64,000 bases of DNA from Diaprepes abbreviatus (Eukaryota; Arthropoda; Insecta; Coleoptera; Curculionidae). The translations under genes and the position numbers were made by a program. Below, in pieces: positions 1-11,191 of the stretch; position 1 is the stretch's first letter; each line of letters begins with the position of its first letter. A model generated the notes under the pieces. The model did no database searches and was not told where the DNA came from. It saw nothing but the letters and a program-made list of their open reading frames with translations. The DNA is taken from assembly GCA_034092305.1 (NCBI GenBank), contig JASJET010000149.1, forward strand, positions 5,309,001 through 5,373,000, written 5' to 3'.

Positions 1-2010
1 GGCTGACGGAGAAGCAGTGGGAGATATGGACTTGGAATCAAGATCTCTCTTAATCACCAACAGCTTCAAACTGCATTCAAGAAGACTATATAATTGGAAG
101 TCTCCTGCAGATGAGAAACATAATATTATAAGAAATCATTTCATATTAGTAAAACAAAAAAAAAATTCACAACTTACCCTGGGGCAGACATCAACAACGA
201 CCACAACTCACTATATAAAGGATTTTAGATTCCACTGCTTTAAAAATATCAACAGAGCAAATAAAAGGTGCCAAGTAGATGTTAGAAAATTAAAAATGGC
301 CTGAACTAAAATCCAGAGTTAAATAGAGCCTTTAAGAAGCACTAAGTTCGACACAAAAGGATTTCGAAATGACCAACACAGAAGCCACTTGGAATGGAAT
401 TAAAGGGAAAATAACCGACGTACAAGAGACCACACTAAAAGCAGAAAATAACAATATAAAACACCAGTGGATTACTTCCGATATTTTGGGCGTGATGTAC
501 GATAATGGAGAAGGCAAGAGAAACGATACAAAATATGAGGAATTGAATAAAATAATACAAAAGAAATGCAGGGAGGCAAAGGAACAATGGGAGACAGAAA
601 AATGTGAAGAGATTAAATAACTGCAGGAAAAATATGACACACTTAACCTCCACAACAAAATCAGGGAAATGTCCGATAGGCATCGACACGCACACAATGA
701 AATAATAATCACACACAATGAGAACCGCTTAACGTCACTTTTTAGTGCCATATACAGATCATGCAAGCTACTATCTGATAGGTTGCAGTCAACTTTTATA
801 ACTCTGCTCAAGAAAGTTATTTCCTCTTCCTGCGACAATTATCGTTTAATTAGTCTTATGTCCAACGTACTAAAGATATTTCTGAGAGTCATTTACACAA
901 GAATATATAAAAAATGTTACTGCGTGGGTGCAAGGGAAGCCAAGCCCTATTCTCTTTAAACGTCCTCACTCAACATTGTAGAAATATGAACGTCGATGTG
1001 TATGCCCAGATTTCTGTAAAGCGTTTGACAATGTGAAAAATGAAAAACTAACAAAAGTCCTAAAATCTAGCGGTATTGACAAAATAAATTTACGCATAAT
1101 TAGCGAACTGTATTGACATCAAATAGCTGCAATTAACATCAATCAAAATACTTCTGAAGGTATTAAAATAAAAAAGGGCCTTCGTTAGGAGTGCCTACTC
1201 TGAAGCAATAGAAAGGCATCTGAGAAAGAAATAAAATTAATCAAAACAAATGGACCCTCATAAATAATATGGGAAATGCGGACGAAATAAGAATACTATC
1301 CGACAATCTGCTATAACTAGAAAACATGTTGAACCGCATTGCACATCATTGTGAACAATTTGGTCTACAGATAAACATCTCAAAGGCGAAACTGGCAGCC
1401 TTCTCAAAAACATATATAGACATATTATTTTACATAAATGTTGCTTTAGTTGAACACGTTGCCTCCTTCAGATACCTGAGGTCCATCATAAATGAATAAT
1501 GTGACTGCAAGGGTGAAATAAAAGGCAGAATCGACCAACCCAGAATATTTATAAATATAAAAAATTTGTTTATTGCATCTAACCTTAACTTACAACTTAA
1601 AATACGTATGATTCGATGCTACTTATTCTCTATGATATTGCGAGGGCTGGACTTTGGAATCATAAATGGAGAAGCGAAAACAAGCTTTCGAAATGTACCT
1701 CTATTGCTGCATGCTAAAAATAATATGGTCCCAAAGAGTAACAACCATCGGAAGTTTTTAATAGATTTAACCAACAAAAGAATTGTCGTTTATCGTCAAA
1801 AAAGAGACTTTTTATTTTGGACATGTTATGAAAGGTTATAGATATGGATTACTGAAACTGATAATCGAGGAGAAGATCCAGGGCAAACTATCAGTAAGGA
1901 ATTCAGGGCTAAAGGATTTGTGAAGATGGTTTGGTCGTATATTGGTTGATATCCTCAGAGCTGCAACATCCAAAACAATGTTAGTCATTTGCATTGCCAA
2001 CCTCCAAGGT
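1..2010 (+). pseudogene. Decayed LINE with endonuclease, RT and C-terminal remnants
   Basis: Broken pieces of one non-LTR retrotransposon lie in order. Residues like those at the end of an AP-type endonuclease come first (about 17-304, with HFILVKQ and KNINRANKRCQVDVRKLK). A linker region follows (about 369-640), then RT pieces (about 760-1180, including a stretch reading CKAFDNVKNEKL), then the C-terminal domain (about 1560-2010, with LNLQLKIRMIRCYLFS). Frameshifts and stops separate the blocks, and the catalytic YADD box was not found. The order and wording match the LINEs at 26425 and 60680, so this is an old relative. It lies upstream of the exon at 2261, probably inside an intron of that gene. 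The 5' part is outside the window. Confidence 0.75.
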
Positions 2011-2260
2011 TTGATCTCTAGATTTTTGTCCTTACTAGTCCAGTATAAGCGTTTATTTTTTGACACATATAATATAAATTATAACAATATCATAAGCAAA
2101 ACACACAAATTTCCATGGCAACTAGATCGGCTCTAAGTCTTAAACCTTCTTAGTCAATCTGGCTGTAGATTTTTAAGTAAGTTCTAGGAATGATATGAAA
2201 TATTGAGATTTTAAATGATAAATGTTGTTTAACATGGTTCATTCATTTTTTAAGGTTCAG

Positions 2261-2371
2261 AAAGCGGAAGAGATACCATTGAGAGTACAGTTCCTAGGGA
2301 TGCGTGGCGTATAAAAGAGAAAAGAAAAAGTGGCAGAAAAATACGAAAGCTATCAGTAGACAAAAACGAAG
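2261..2371 (+). CDS. Internal exon of plus-strand gene A, function unknown
   Basis: An open stretch begins after a TTCAG acceptor and ends at the donor GAAG|GTAATT. It starts with two bases completing a codon and ends with one base of the next, so both borders are phase 1. It reads SGRDTIESTVPRDAWRIKEK and continues with a basic lysine/arginine-rich tail. An in-frame alternative acceptor 6 bases upstream (TTTAAG) would add two residues. The end joins in frame to the exon at 3907. The product is not recognised. Earlier exons are not visible and probably lie left of the window. Confidence 0.6.
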
Positions 2372-3906
2372 GTAATTTAAGTAAAGTCATATTTTCGTTC
2401 GACTTGTAGACAGTGTTGCCATATTGAAAATTGTTAAATACCTATTTAATATTACTCCGCTGTTTCGAAAAAAAGTCGACTTTAGTACCAGTATATTTTA
2501 AAATATAAATACCTTCTATTAATTTCCCATTCAATAATTAAATGGTTTAAAAATTATACTTTTTAAACAATTTTGTTAGATTGATTCAAATGAGGCCATT
2601 GTTGGAAGAAAACCTTTATGACTATTAAGTATCGAGCAATTTGATTGAAAGTTGCTAAGGGAAAAAGAACTAGGCTAATTACTTTTACTTTAATTGTCTT
2701 GGCTCACATTTCAGTTTAAGTTTATTATGACTCAAATAATTTTACCTTTTTTTTTGCAAATACTCACGTTATCTTGAGACACAATATCCTGTTCTTTAAG
2801 TATCTCCCATAAATTTTTTAAATAACAAATGGTATGCCTCATTTTTTGGTTAGTTGCATTTTTGGTTTTACTACAAATCTCTGTAGTTTTACTTACTTGT
2901 CAATTTTTTCCTGAATTTTGGCTACTTTCTTCCACTACAAAGTACGATTTTATGTTACATGTGATTCATTGTTTGACCCCTATTTATGTTGTTTTGCTAG
3001 GCATTCAATAGACAGTAGGTGGTTGTATTTATCTTTATTCATGATTAATTTACTGTTACCTTTTCCAGTTATATCTCGGTTTTCTTGCTTATTATTCTAG
3101 TGGAATTTTTCCTTTCATTCCTTAGTATGGCAGTTTTCTTGAAATTTCTTTGATCAGTTTCCTAGATTTTGCTTTGTTTTTTCTGTCACTGTCGAATTTG
3201 CATTGACAGAAGTTACATTTGTAGGTGTTGCTTTTGCATTTTGAGTTTTTTGGTCTTATTTCTGAATCCCTTGTTTAGCAATCGTCGTATCTTAATTAAT
3301 TTTCCCCATGTTCTAGTTTAATTTTAACCCCTGTCAATACTTTTTCTTGTGTTTTCGATGGGAAGTGTATTTCTTTAATTTAAAAATAAGTAATGGGTCA
3401 CTTATTTAATTTTGAGCAGAAAATGTTAATGATTAATGAATTGACCTATTTTACAAATTCATCTCATCCCAGGAACTCGCGTTCATTCGTTTTTGAACTG
3501 TGATCCCTTTTAAAATTTGAATATGTTTGAAAGAATATGCGTGGTACGCACGCATGGGTTATGTTTTGGCGTTAATAGGTACATAATGTTTAACATATTA
3601 ATTTTTATTTATAGTATATCTAGCTTATTACAGTTTATAACATATCAAATTTTAATAATAATATTTATTGCAATTATTTTATGGTAGATTCAGCCTGAAC
3701 TCTTGCCTTCGTCTTCAAACGACCGCACCACGTTTTTTTTTTAACTTTTTGTAAGAGCGCACCTCCGTGGTTACAACAACCACCAAAAAGAAAGTTCATT
3801 TATTTTTGTTATAATCTTTTATTGAATTTCTTCTTATTTAACTGTGAGGTTTTAAAGTAAACTACCAGCCTAGCTTAATATTAGATTAATAATCATTTAT
3901 TTTCAG
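2372..3906 (+). other. Intron of gene A
   Basis: GT at 2372 and AG at 3905-3906. The sequence is AT-rich with T-rich runs. I see no gene, repeat array or recognisable element in it; short open frames at 2829-3100 look like chance. Confidence 0.55.
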
Positions 3907-4395
3907 TAGGACCTACCAAAGAACACGTAACCGATGACGATCAGTTCAAAATATTGGAAAGTACAAAAACAAAACTAATCTCAGCAGAACATGCCTCGGT
4001 TGAGGAAACTCGTTTTAAAATGATGGAAAGTATAAAAGAAACTTCACCCCAACATATCAATGTTAACGATAACACCAAGAAAAATAGTGTTGCAATGTTA
4101 CCAAGTACAAAAAAAAGACCTGCGCCTACGGTGCCTACGGAAGTTAAGGATATCATTAATAAAGAGCAAGCTTTAAAATTGGAAAATCCAAATAAAGAGT
4201 ACAATTCGAGGAAATATCCTAAAGAAAATGATACCATTAATATAAATAAAATTATAACGTTGGGAAACAACGAAAATAAAGAGGCTGTGACTGAATGTGT
4301 TGAAGTTAATGATAAAAATCTAAATGCAATAGTGGGAAGTACCGAAGAAGATCATAACTTTATTTTAAATACACCAGATCTGCATGTCGCTAAAG
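3907..4395 (+). CDS. Exon of gene A, lysine/glutamate-rich
   Basis: The exon follows a TTATTTTCAG acceptor and ends at GCTAAAG|GTGAAG. Joining the last base of the exon at 2371 to TA gives valine and keeps the frame through the exon (VGPTKEHVTDDDQFKILEST). It encodes about 163 hydrophilic residues rich in K, E, N and T with no recognised domain, and is predicted to be largely disordered. The open frame runs past the donor to 4505 with hydrophobic residues unlike the rest (LFVLVFFLTVFKTIF), which supports ending the exon at 4395. Both borders are phase 1, so the exon could be skipped without a frameshift. Confidence 0.65.
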
Positions 4396-4821
4396 GTGAA
4401 GCCTTATTTGTTCTAGTATTCTTTTTGACTGTATTTAAGACAATATTCAAAATAATTTATCGAAACACACACCATTTATTTTCTAATTCGATTATGTATC
4501 AGTAATATTACTTACGTTCTCAGGAGTCTTCCCCTGATTTGTCTCATTCTAGATAGAGAGAGAACCAGAGTGGATTTCGCAGAGAATATACTGTCTGTCC
4601 CCCTTTCTTAATGGTCGTAAGGAGAATAAAATAACTTTTCCAAAAACATAAACTGTGAAATTGTTTATTTGTAATAATTTCCTACCGCTCCGGGGTATAT
4701 TCAGATGTTCGTTTGTACTCCGGCTTCAAGTTTTGCCTGTAATATCCTGCTTATATTTTATGATATGGGGATGTTAAGTAGACAGTTGTTTTCTGTGCGT
4801 TTTGCTAGTGTCAGTCCTTCT

Positions 4822-4888
<67 letters not shown>

Positions 4889-4923
4889 GAATGTAAGCAA
4901 TGTTTTTAACTATATATTTTTAG
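4396..4923 (+). other. Intron of gene A containing an AT microsatellite
   Basis: GTGAAG donor and TATATTTTTAG acceptor. It carries a pure AT run at 4826-4885 and nothing else recognisable. Confidence 0.6.
4826..4885. repeat. (AT)n microsatellite
   Basis: About 60 bp of uninterrupted AT dinucleotides, 39 bp upstream of the splice acceptor of the next exon, where length changes could affect splicing. Confidence 0.95.
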
Positions 4924-6206
4924 AAGTTATGGAAACCTATGAAAGTGTTGATGCTTCTGACAAAAGAGAAAATATTGGGACACCTCAAATGTCTACAGAT
5001 TCTGAAAGTTCAATAGTTGAAACACCAATACCAATTTTAGTTGTAAGAAAAGAGTATGATGACGAGAACATTAAACGAACAGGTTTAACGGAAAATAATG
5101 CAAGTGATTCCCATATTACCCTCTCAACTCTTGGATTAAAATTAAACGAATATACATCCCCCAAAATAGTTACTGATAGCAAAAAACATTCAGAATTATG
5201 TAAAAACCTATTTTTGGAATTTGGACTGTTGGCTGCTAAGTTGGAGTCACTACCGTTAGAAGTATGTTCAACTTACATCGAAAAATTTAGTAAAGAAATT
5301 GACGATATCTGTAAGAAATATGCTACTAGATTAGATGAAAGTGAAATAAAATGTAAAGATATAAGTAATCCGGATGACCAAAGTATAGAACATGAAAATC
5401 AAGCTGAATCAACAAATATTGTAAAAGATCGGACTGTTCATACCAGCTTAAAATTTGAAATAACTAGATTAGACAAAACTTTGGAAAGGATTTTAGATCA
5501 AAGATTTTCCTACCCATTCTTAACTTCAGTTCGAAGAGTGATAATGATTGTTCGGAATTTTGAAGAAGCTCTTGAACTAATGAAACCGGAAGAAAGCAGC
5601 TTGGACATAGAAAGTGTTTTAAAACACACAGATAAAAATTATCCCCCTGAAATGTCTTGGTTGGGAATAGAAAATGACGCCCTGTATTATGAAATTTATA
5701 AAGTATCTCTTATACAGGAAGTAGATGAGTTAAAAAAAATTATCACTTGTAAAACTAGTGAAATAAATATATGCTCCGATGTTATTTTGGAGAGTTTTTC
5801 ACAGTTTAATAGGAAACTATTAGAATTAATAGATAAAGTAGATCATGAGGAAGAACGCCTATATAAATACTTTTTTGCGGATAAGTTAGAAACTAAAAAT
5901 GAAAGCTGCATTGAAAAAAGAGACTCGGAAAATCTAGAAAATATCTGCGGTTTTGTAAAAAGTGAACCTGAAGAAATTGGCAGTGATTTTCTTTGCGATA
6001 ATGTTGACGACTTTTTTGAATACAGTGATTCTGTATTAGAAACTAATAATGACAGTAGATTGTTTGAAAGTGCAAATGAATGTTCCTGTGAGGATAGTAC
6101 GCATAAGAATTCTAAAAATAAATCGCCACCAAATGAGAAACCCCATAGTGACAAGTCACTTTTTGAAGCTATACATATTTGCATGTCCGGTTGTGTTTTA
6201 AGTTAA
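4924..6206 (+). CDS. Terminal exon of gene A, acidic protein of unknown function
   Basis: After the acceptor, the split codon G+AA gives glutamate, then the frame reads EVMETYESVDASDKRE and stays open for about 427 residues to TAA. The first ~75 residues are serine/threonine-rich. A predicted helical part follows (LCKNLFLEFGLLAAKLES, and later EVDELKKIITCKTSEI). The C-terminal third is acidic (ENICGFVKSEPEEIGSDF, then FFEYSDSVLETNNDSRLF) and the protein ends CMSGCVLS. I do not recognise a domain. The length of the open frame in AT-rich DNA and the consistent splice phases make it a credible gene. An acidic nuclear or regulatory protein is conceivable, but that is only a guess from composition. 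Confidence 0.75.
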
Positions 6207-6248
6207 TTTTAAATAGTTTACTTAATGAAACTATATACATAGTTTTTT

Positions 6249-6254
6249 ATTAAA
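6249..6254 (+). terminator. Candidate polyadenylation signal of gene A
   Basis: ATTAAA 43 bases after the stop codon, the common variant of the AATAAA signal. Confidence 0.5.
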
Positions 6255-7102
6255 TGTATGTTAATATTTTGTTTGTTAAATATGTAATTTAAGCATGACA
6301 TGCTGAACAATCTTTGAAGTAAACAGGACAGGACAGATGTACATAAATTCTTCATAAGTCGATCTTAAAGTTCCCAAAATCTTTAGTGTGCAGCTGCAAG
6401 ACGGATAAACGCTATTGGAGGTTTCAAAATATTTGTGGCTAATAGAGAACCCGGGCTATATATCATTTTTAATTGTTTTGATGTCGTGGGTTTTCTGAAC
6501 AAAATGTTAAGGTGCTTATAAATATGACTAGCTTGCCGCATGCCTCCTTTGATTTATGAATGAATTAAAGCGTCTGGGATACAACATGCCAATTTCATGA
6601 TATTTCTATTGTTCGCGATCAGTGCGACCGAGGCTTGCAGTGATCCATTTTCTGTCGGTTTTTGGTGCGAACTCATAGTAATTTTTTATCTATTTGGACG
6701 GCTTTATAGTAAGCTCTTTCGAAAAAAATTACTTTGCAGCGAGACCGACAACACGAGAAATGTGACGAAATTGGCTTGTATACCAGACACTTTTATTATC
6801 TCCTTTGACGCCGCCCATTGAAGGCACAAGGGTATCGTGAAAATTTCGCTTGGTGTGCTGACATTAATCGAAATGGGCAGGATTCAAAGGAAAATTGGGG
6901 TAGGCTCGTCATGGGCGTGGCTTGCCATATACGTACCTTTAGGTTATACTGATGTTTATTATCTTTGAATATAAAGACGTACTTTTATTCAAAGTTTATT
7001 ATTTATTATTAACTATGGAAACGTAAAATTTTATATGAATTTAAATGTAACATATTTTTTAAGACAAATATTTATATATAGCCATGCATTTAGCGTCTGA
7101 GT
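6255..7102. other. Intergenic, nothing recognised
   Basis: AT-rich sequence without a supported gene. The short plus-strand frame at 6597-6821 has no recognisable content or splice context. Confidence 0.5.
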
Positions 7103-7312
7103 CATAGACATATAGAAGCACGTTGGCTCTCGGTTAGAAAGAGACGGAGCGAAAAAAGCTAGTAGTGATTCTCTTTCTAATGTTGGTCATGTTATCCAAT
7201 GACGTTGAGAGTATCGTGCTTTTCTCCGCCCATAGAAAGAGAGTTAATACTATCCTATTTCGCTTCATCTCTTTCTAAGCGCTTTTATAATACTGAAGTC
7301 TATATGTTTATG
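7103..7312. mobile_element. MITE with ~60-bp imperfect inverted ends
   Basis: The left end starts CATAGACATATAGAAG and the right end, read on the other strand, starts CATAAACATATAGACT. Both arms then carry TTAGAAAGAGA followed by AGCGAAA. The element is about 210 bp with no coding capacity. A clear target-site duplication was not found, so the superfamily is undecided. Confidence 0.65.
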
Positions 7313-7582
7313 GTTTGCGCATAGAGGACTTTAGGAATTAGGAGATGAACTTATGGGATTTTGATATTTTTATTTCATTTTGTGGGAACCTTATTCCACT
7401 CTTTGCTTTTGAGGGTCATTATCAGTATTTATTTTATATGTATAGGAATTTTCATTACCAAAAAAAGTATTGGTACAATATATCGGTTCATTAAAAAGTC
7501 TGAATATTTTCTCTACATGGAATAAAAATATTTTTTTCTAATTAATTTATTGTATTATATTTTTAAATTAATGGCCATATTC

Positions 7583-7673
<91 letters not shown>

Positions 7674-8170
7674 TAAGACTTAAATCTGTTCTGCTCGTTT
7701 TAAACTTAAGCAATATCCACTAAGGAAAAGAGCAGAAATTTGTTAATGTACTTGTTCTTATCAATAGATAAACTAAAAATGCATTCGTGTAAACTAGGGT
7801 GACTGAAAATACATATGTAATATGAATATCTGATGTCTACCAAATACTATAGCTAGAAAACTATTTTTACTGTAATTTTACGCAAATTTCTATGCCTAGG
7901 AGGCAAGTCGATTTAGACAAAGTTTTACTATGAAAATGTGATATTAATGTGTACAAATTTTTTTATGACAATAAATTAATATACATACTATTTTATACTT
8001 AAGTTGCCTTTTATTTTTTTATGACCGTTCCAGTCCTTGTTGACTGTAAGAAGAAATAACTTCTACAGTTATAAAATTGTTGTCAGTAACGTAGTTATGA
8101 ATATATGCATTATTACGACACCTCAAATAGGGATGCAAACTTACACAATTTGTCAAAGAATGCAAACTAT
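7313..8170. other. Intergenic with one AT microsatellite
   Basis: AT-rich DNA with the AT array at 7585-7671. No gene or element recognised. Confidence 0.5.
7585..7671. repeat. (AT)n microsatellite
   Basis: About 87 bp of uninterrupted AT dinucleotides. Confidence 0.95.
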
Positions 8171-8283
8171 ACTTCGATAGTTTAAAGTATCGAAACTGTT
8201 GCTGAAGTATTAAGTATTTTTAGCATCGATACTTTTATTCCGATTTCAAGTATTGATACTTTTTGTAGTATCGGTATCGAGAT
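8171..8283. repeat. Cluster of AAGTATCGATACTT-like motifs
   Basis: The palindromic core GTATCGAAAC / CATCGATACTTTT / GTATTGATACTTTT / GTATCGGTATCGA recurs four to five times in about 110 bp. Such clusters occur near the ends of some insect DNA transposons as subterminal binding sites. Here the owner element is not defined. Confidence 0.55.
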
Positions 8284-8551
8284 CAAATGTACAGTTGGCC
8301 CAACAAATTCCACCGTAGAATTTACCTATCACCATAACTAGCTCTCGTTGTGTGATATAACGTGATAATAGTTTCATTTATTTTTGGAAATATGTTGATA
8401 AACAGTGCGTCTTTTATTTCTTGTTACACTGATTCTATGCTATCCTTTTTAATTGCATTATTTAAACTAACAACGTAAAATGCTAATTAGTACGTCAATT
8501 CGAAAATAAAGTAACTGTATAATAAGGTTGAGTTTCTGGTTGCTTTTTTTC

Positions 8552-8880
8552 CAACAAGATTGGAGCGCCGTCTCACTACGCTGCCCCTGTCCATGTTTAT
8601 TTGAATGGGGTTTTTCCGAATCGTTGGATAGGTGAAGAGGAAAATTTGAGTGGTCTGCCAGATCACCAGATTTGGCTCCCCCTGACTATTTCTTGTGGGG
8701 ATACTTAAAAACCCAAGTATACTTGCCTCATAATTTAGAAGTCGTGAAAGTTCGAATACACAACGAAAAGAAATATGAAACATAACCGCAGATGTTATGA
8801 ACAATGTTCATCGACTTGGCTATTGCCATATTGTTAACGGAGCCCAGTTTGATTTAGATGATATTAAATTTTTCTTGTGT
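8552..8880 (+). pseudogene. Tc1/mariner-superfamily transposase relic
   Basis: Read with at least two frameshifts, the plus strand gives QQD, then GAPSHYAAPVHVYLNGVFPN, then WSARSPDLAPPDYFLWGYLK. This matches the second and third catalytic-acid regions of DDE/D transposases of the Tc1/mariner group (QQDGAP..HY and SPDL.P.D.FLWG). The tail runs on to about 8880. A GAGTAACCCTGTA end near 9040-9052 may be its right terminus; the left terminus was not found. The N-terminal helix-turn-helix and first catalytic region are missing. Confidence 0.75.
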
Positions 8881-9239
8881 TTTAAAAGTTTTACAGTAAT
8901 TTTTCTTGACAATTTCCTTACGTAACAATATGGATATTTACCTGTACGTAAAAAAGTTGTGTCATTTCTGATTCTGAAATAAAAAAAATAGGGCTTACAA
9001 TTGAAAAAAAATATATCAATGATCTCTTAGCTCCTTCTTGAGTAACCCTGTAGATTTCGGTATCACGCAGATAAACTCTAAACTAAAAATAAAATTCCAC
9101 GGGTCCGAGAATTTTTCCAAACAAGTAACCATTTAATTTATATTGAATTTATCCGCTACTTTACGGCAGCACTCGGTGGCGTAAATAACTACCCCACAGG
9201 TCCCACGGTGCGGGGGGTGCAGCCATTCTAGAAGCGCTC

Positions 9240-9992
9240 TCAGGTCCCTTAATGAAAATGGTTGTTGAATTTCCAAGGTCGCAAAAAAGTATCCATTTTA
9301 TACAAAGTTGTAGACCACACTAAACTGAAGAACAAAAATTTTTTGATTCTGAGAATTCTCCAAATACCAGTTTCACATTAAATTGTACCAAACAAATATA
9401 CTTTAGTAAATCCGCTGTCTTGAATTTTAAGAAATTAATTTGAGATTCGTAACCTAGGCTTCCAAAACCAACCAACACCGATATTTAAAGAACTTGAGGC
9501 ATGTAAATCTTTTAGTCTAGCGTAATTTATCCTGCACCGAGTTTGAAGAAATTAAAAATTCGTGATGTACGCCCCAAGAGCCTCGCAATATCAATCTGGA
9601 CCAAATCGGAATAATGTGAAATTTGTAGCCCCCTTCATTGCATCTGCCACAATGATTTATAAAAATTAATTTTAAATTCGTAACCCACGATTTCGAAAAC
9701 CACCTAATACCAATTTTGGAAAAGTGTAAATTACGTAAAACTTTCAACCCATTATATTGAATCCACCATATTGAATTTCAAAAAAAATAATTTCAAATTA
9801 ATCTAATCTGAATCTACACCCTCGAAAATCCTCCGGTACCAATTTGGAACGTAATCCGGAAATATAAAATTTTTAGTCCGCCATATTGAATTTTTTAAAA
9901 ACAATTTTAAATTCGTTATTTACGCTTTCACAAACCCCTGAGTACTATTTAGGAACAAAATCGGGATATGTTAACTTTTAGTCCGCCATATT
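9240..9992. repeat. ~120-bp-periodic palindromic repeat family, copy 1 (left part)
   Basis: A degenerate unit of about 106-128 bp is reiterated. Each unit contains TACCAATTTTGGA..AAATC, ATGTAAAATTTTTAGTCCGCC, ATATTG and AATTTTAAATTCGTA. The head of the copy reads GTATCCATTTTATACAAAGTTG. The same family recurs at 29700, 44525 and 53930. This copy is split by the element at 9993-13172 and resumes at 13173. Confidence 0.8.
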
Positions 9993-11135
9993 CCCAAATA
10001 GCACACTTCGGTCCACTGGATATCCATCGTTTATCCAAAGCTGGACATACTGGGTATCCATGGGATGTCCAGAATTTGTCACTCAACATCCTATGGATAT
10101 CCACTGGACTATACGATTGTCCCACTCATGGATGTCTTTTTGGATTACATATATTGTCCACGTATGGATCATTTTTGGATATTAATAGGACTAATTTTGG
10201 ATGTCCATATAATGTACATTCTTGACCCGATTGTGGACATATTATCCGATGGTACTGTGCTTTTTGGATTAATAGGTCATAATTTATTGTTCCCTCTTCT
10301 TGACGTTCCGCTAACATGAATGGTAGATATTTTCAGAATGGGCTTAGGGTCCGAGAACTTACAGTACCTAATTAATCTGCACTTCTGAAGACACAGACCA
10401 CTCATGTCATCAAAACGTCGATAACAAGTAACCATAGATGGCCCTATTTGTCCCAAAAACTAAACATTTATAAATTACATTAGCGAACCAGGTAACAGGA
10501 ACTGGATCCACATATTACACTTATTGATTACAATTGTCAAGTTTTTAATACAACACTATATAAGAATATAAAATTTTATAATTAGTCGAATTGCAAGTGC
10601 TACAAAATATAGCTTCAATTGATTTAAATTGTTCAAGCTGTAGAAGGATCACTATGAATAAGTTATCTGGTTCCATAGTAATAGGTACAATTTCAATTGG
10701 GTAATAGAAAATATACCAATTATTTAAATAAAGGCTTTTTATTGTTACAATGATTATTTTTTTCTAGATTTATTTCTGTCGTTTATTCTCTTCAGCCATT
10801 GTCTAATCTCGTCTTCGGCTGTTTTTTATCGGCCTCCCATTCTTCTACCGCAGCTGAAAATTAATAAGGTTTAACGTTAAATGATGCAGTATTTTATGGT
10901 TTTGTATAGTTTACACCTTCCGAGTGTCATATTTATACTTGTTCATTGGGGTTGTCTCAAGCCTTAATGTTCCATAGTAATTTTCCATAACAAAAAACAT
11001 TAAAGTATAAGAAAACCACAATGATAATGGTTACAACAGAAATATTAATTTGAAAACTCAAGAGCCTATTAAAGTCAGAGACGTTTGTAGGAATTTAAAA
11101 TGAAATTTAGGTTTTACTTATAAAAGAAAGTTCAA

Positions 11136-11191
<56 letters not shown>

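Noticed and set aside
4389..4505. Hydrophobic end of the open frame after the 4395 donor as a membrane segment of gene A
   Set aside because: The donor GCTAAAG|GTGAAG joins in phase to the exon at 4924, and the hydrophobic residues are intronic translation.
4705..4896. 63-codon frame ending in alternating Y and I
   Set aside because: Translation of the AT microsatellite.
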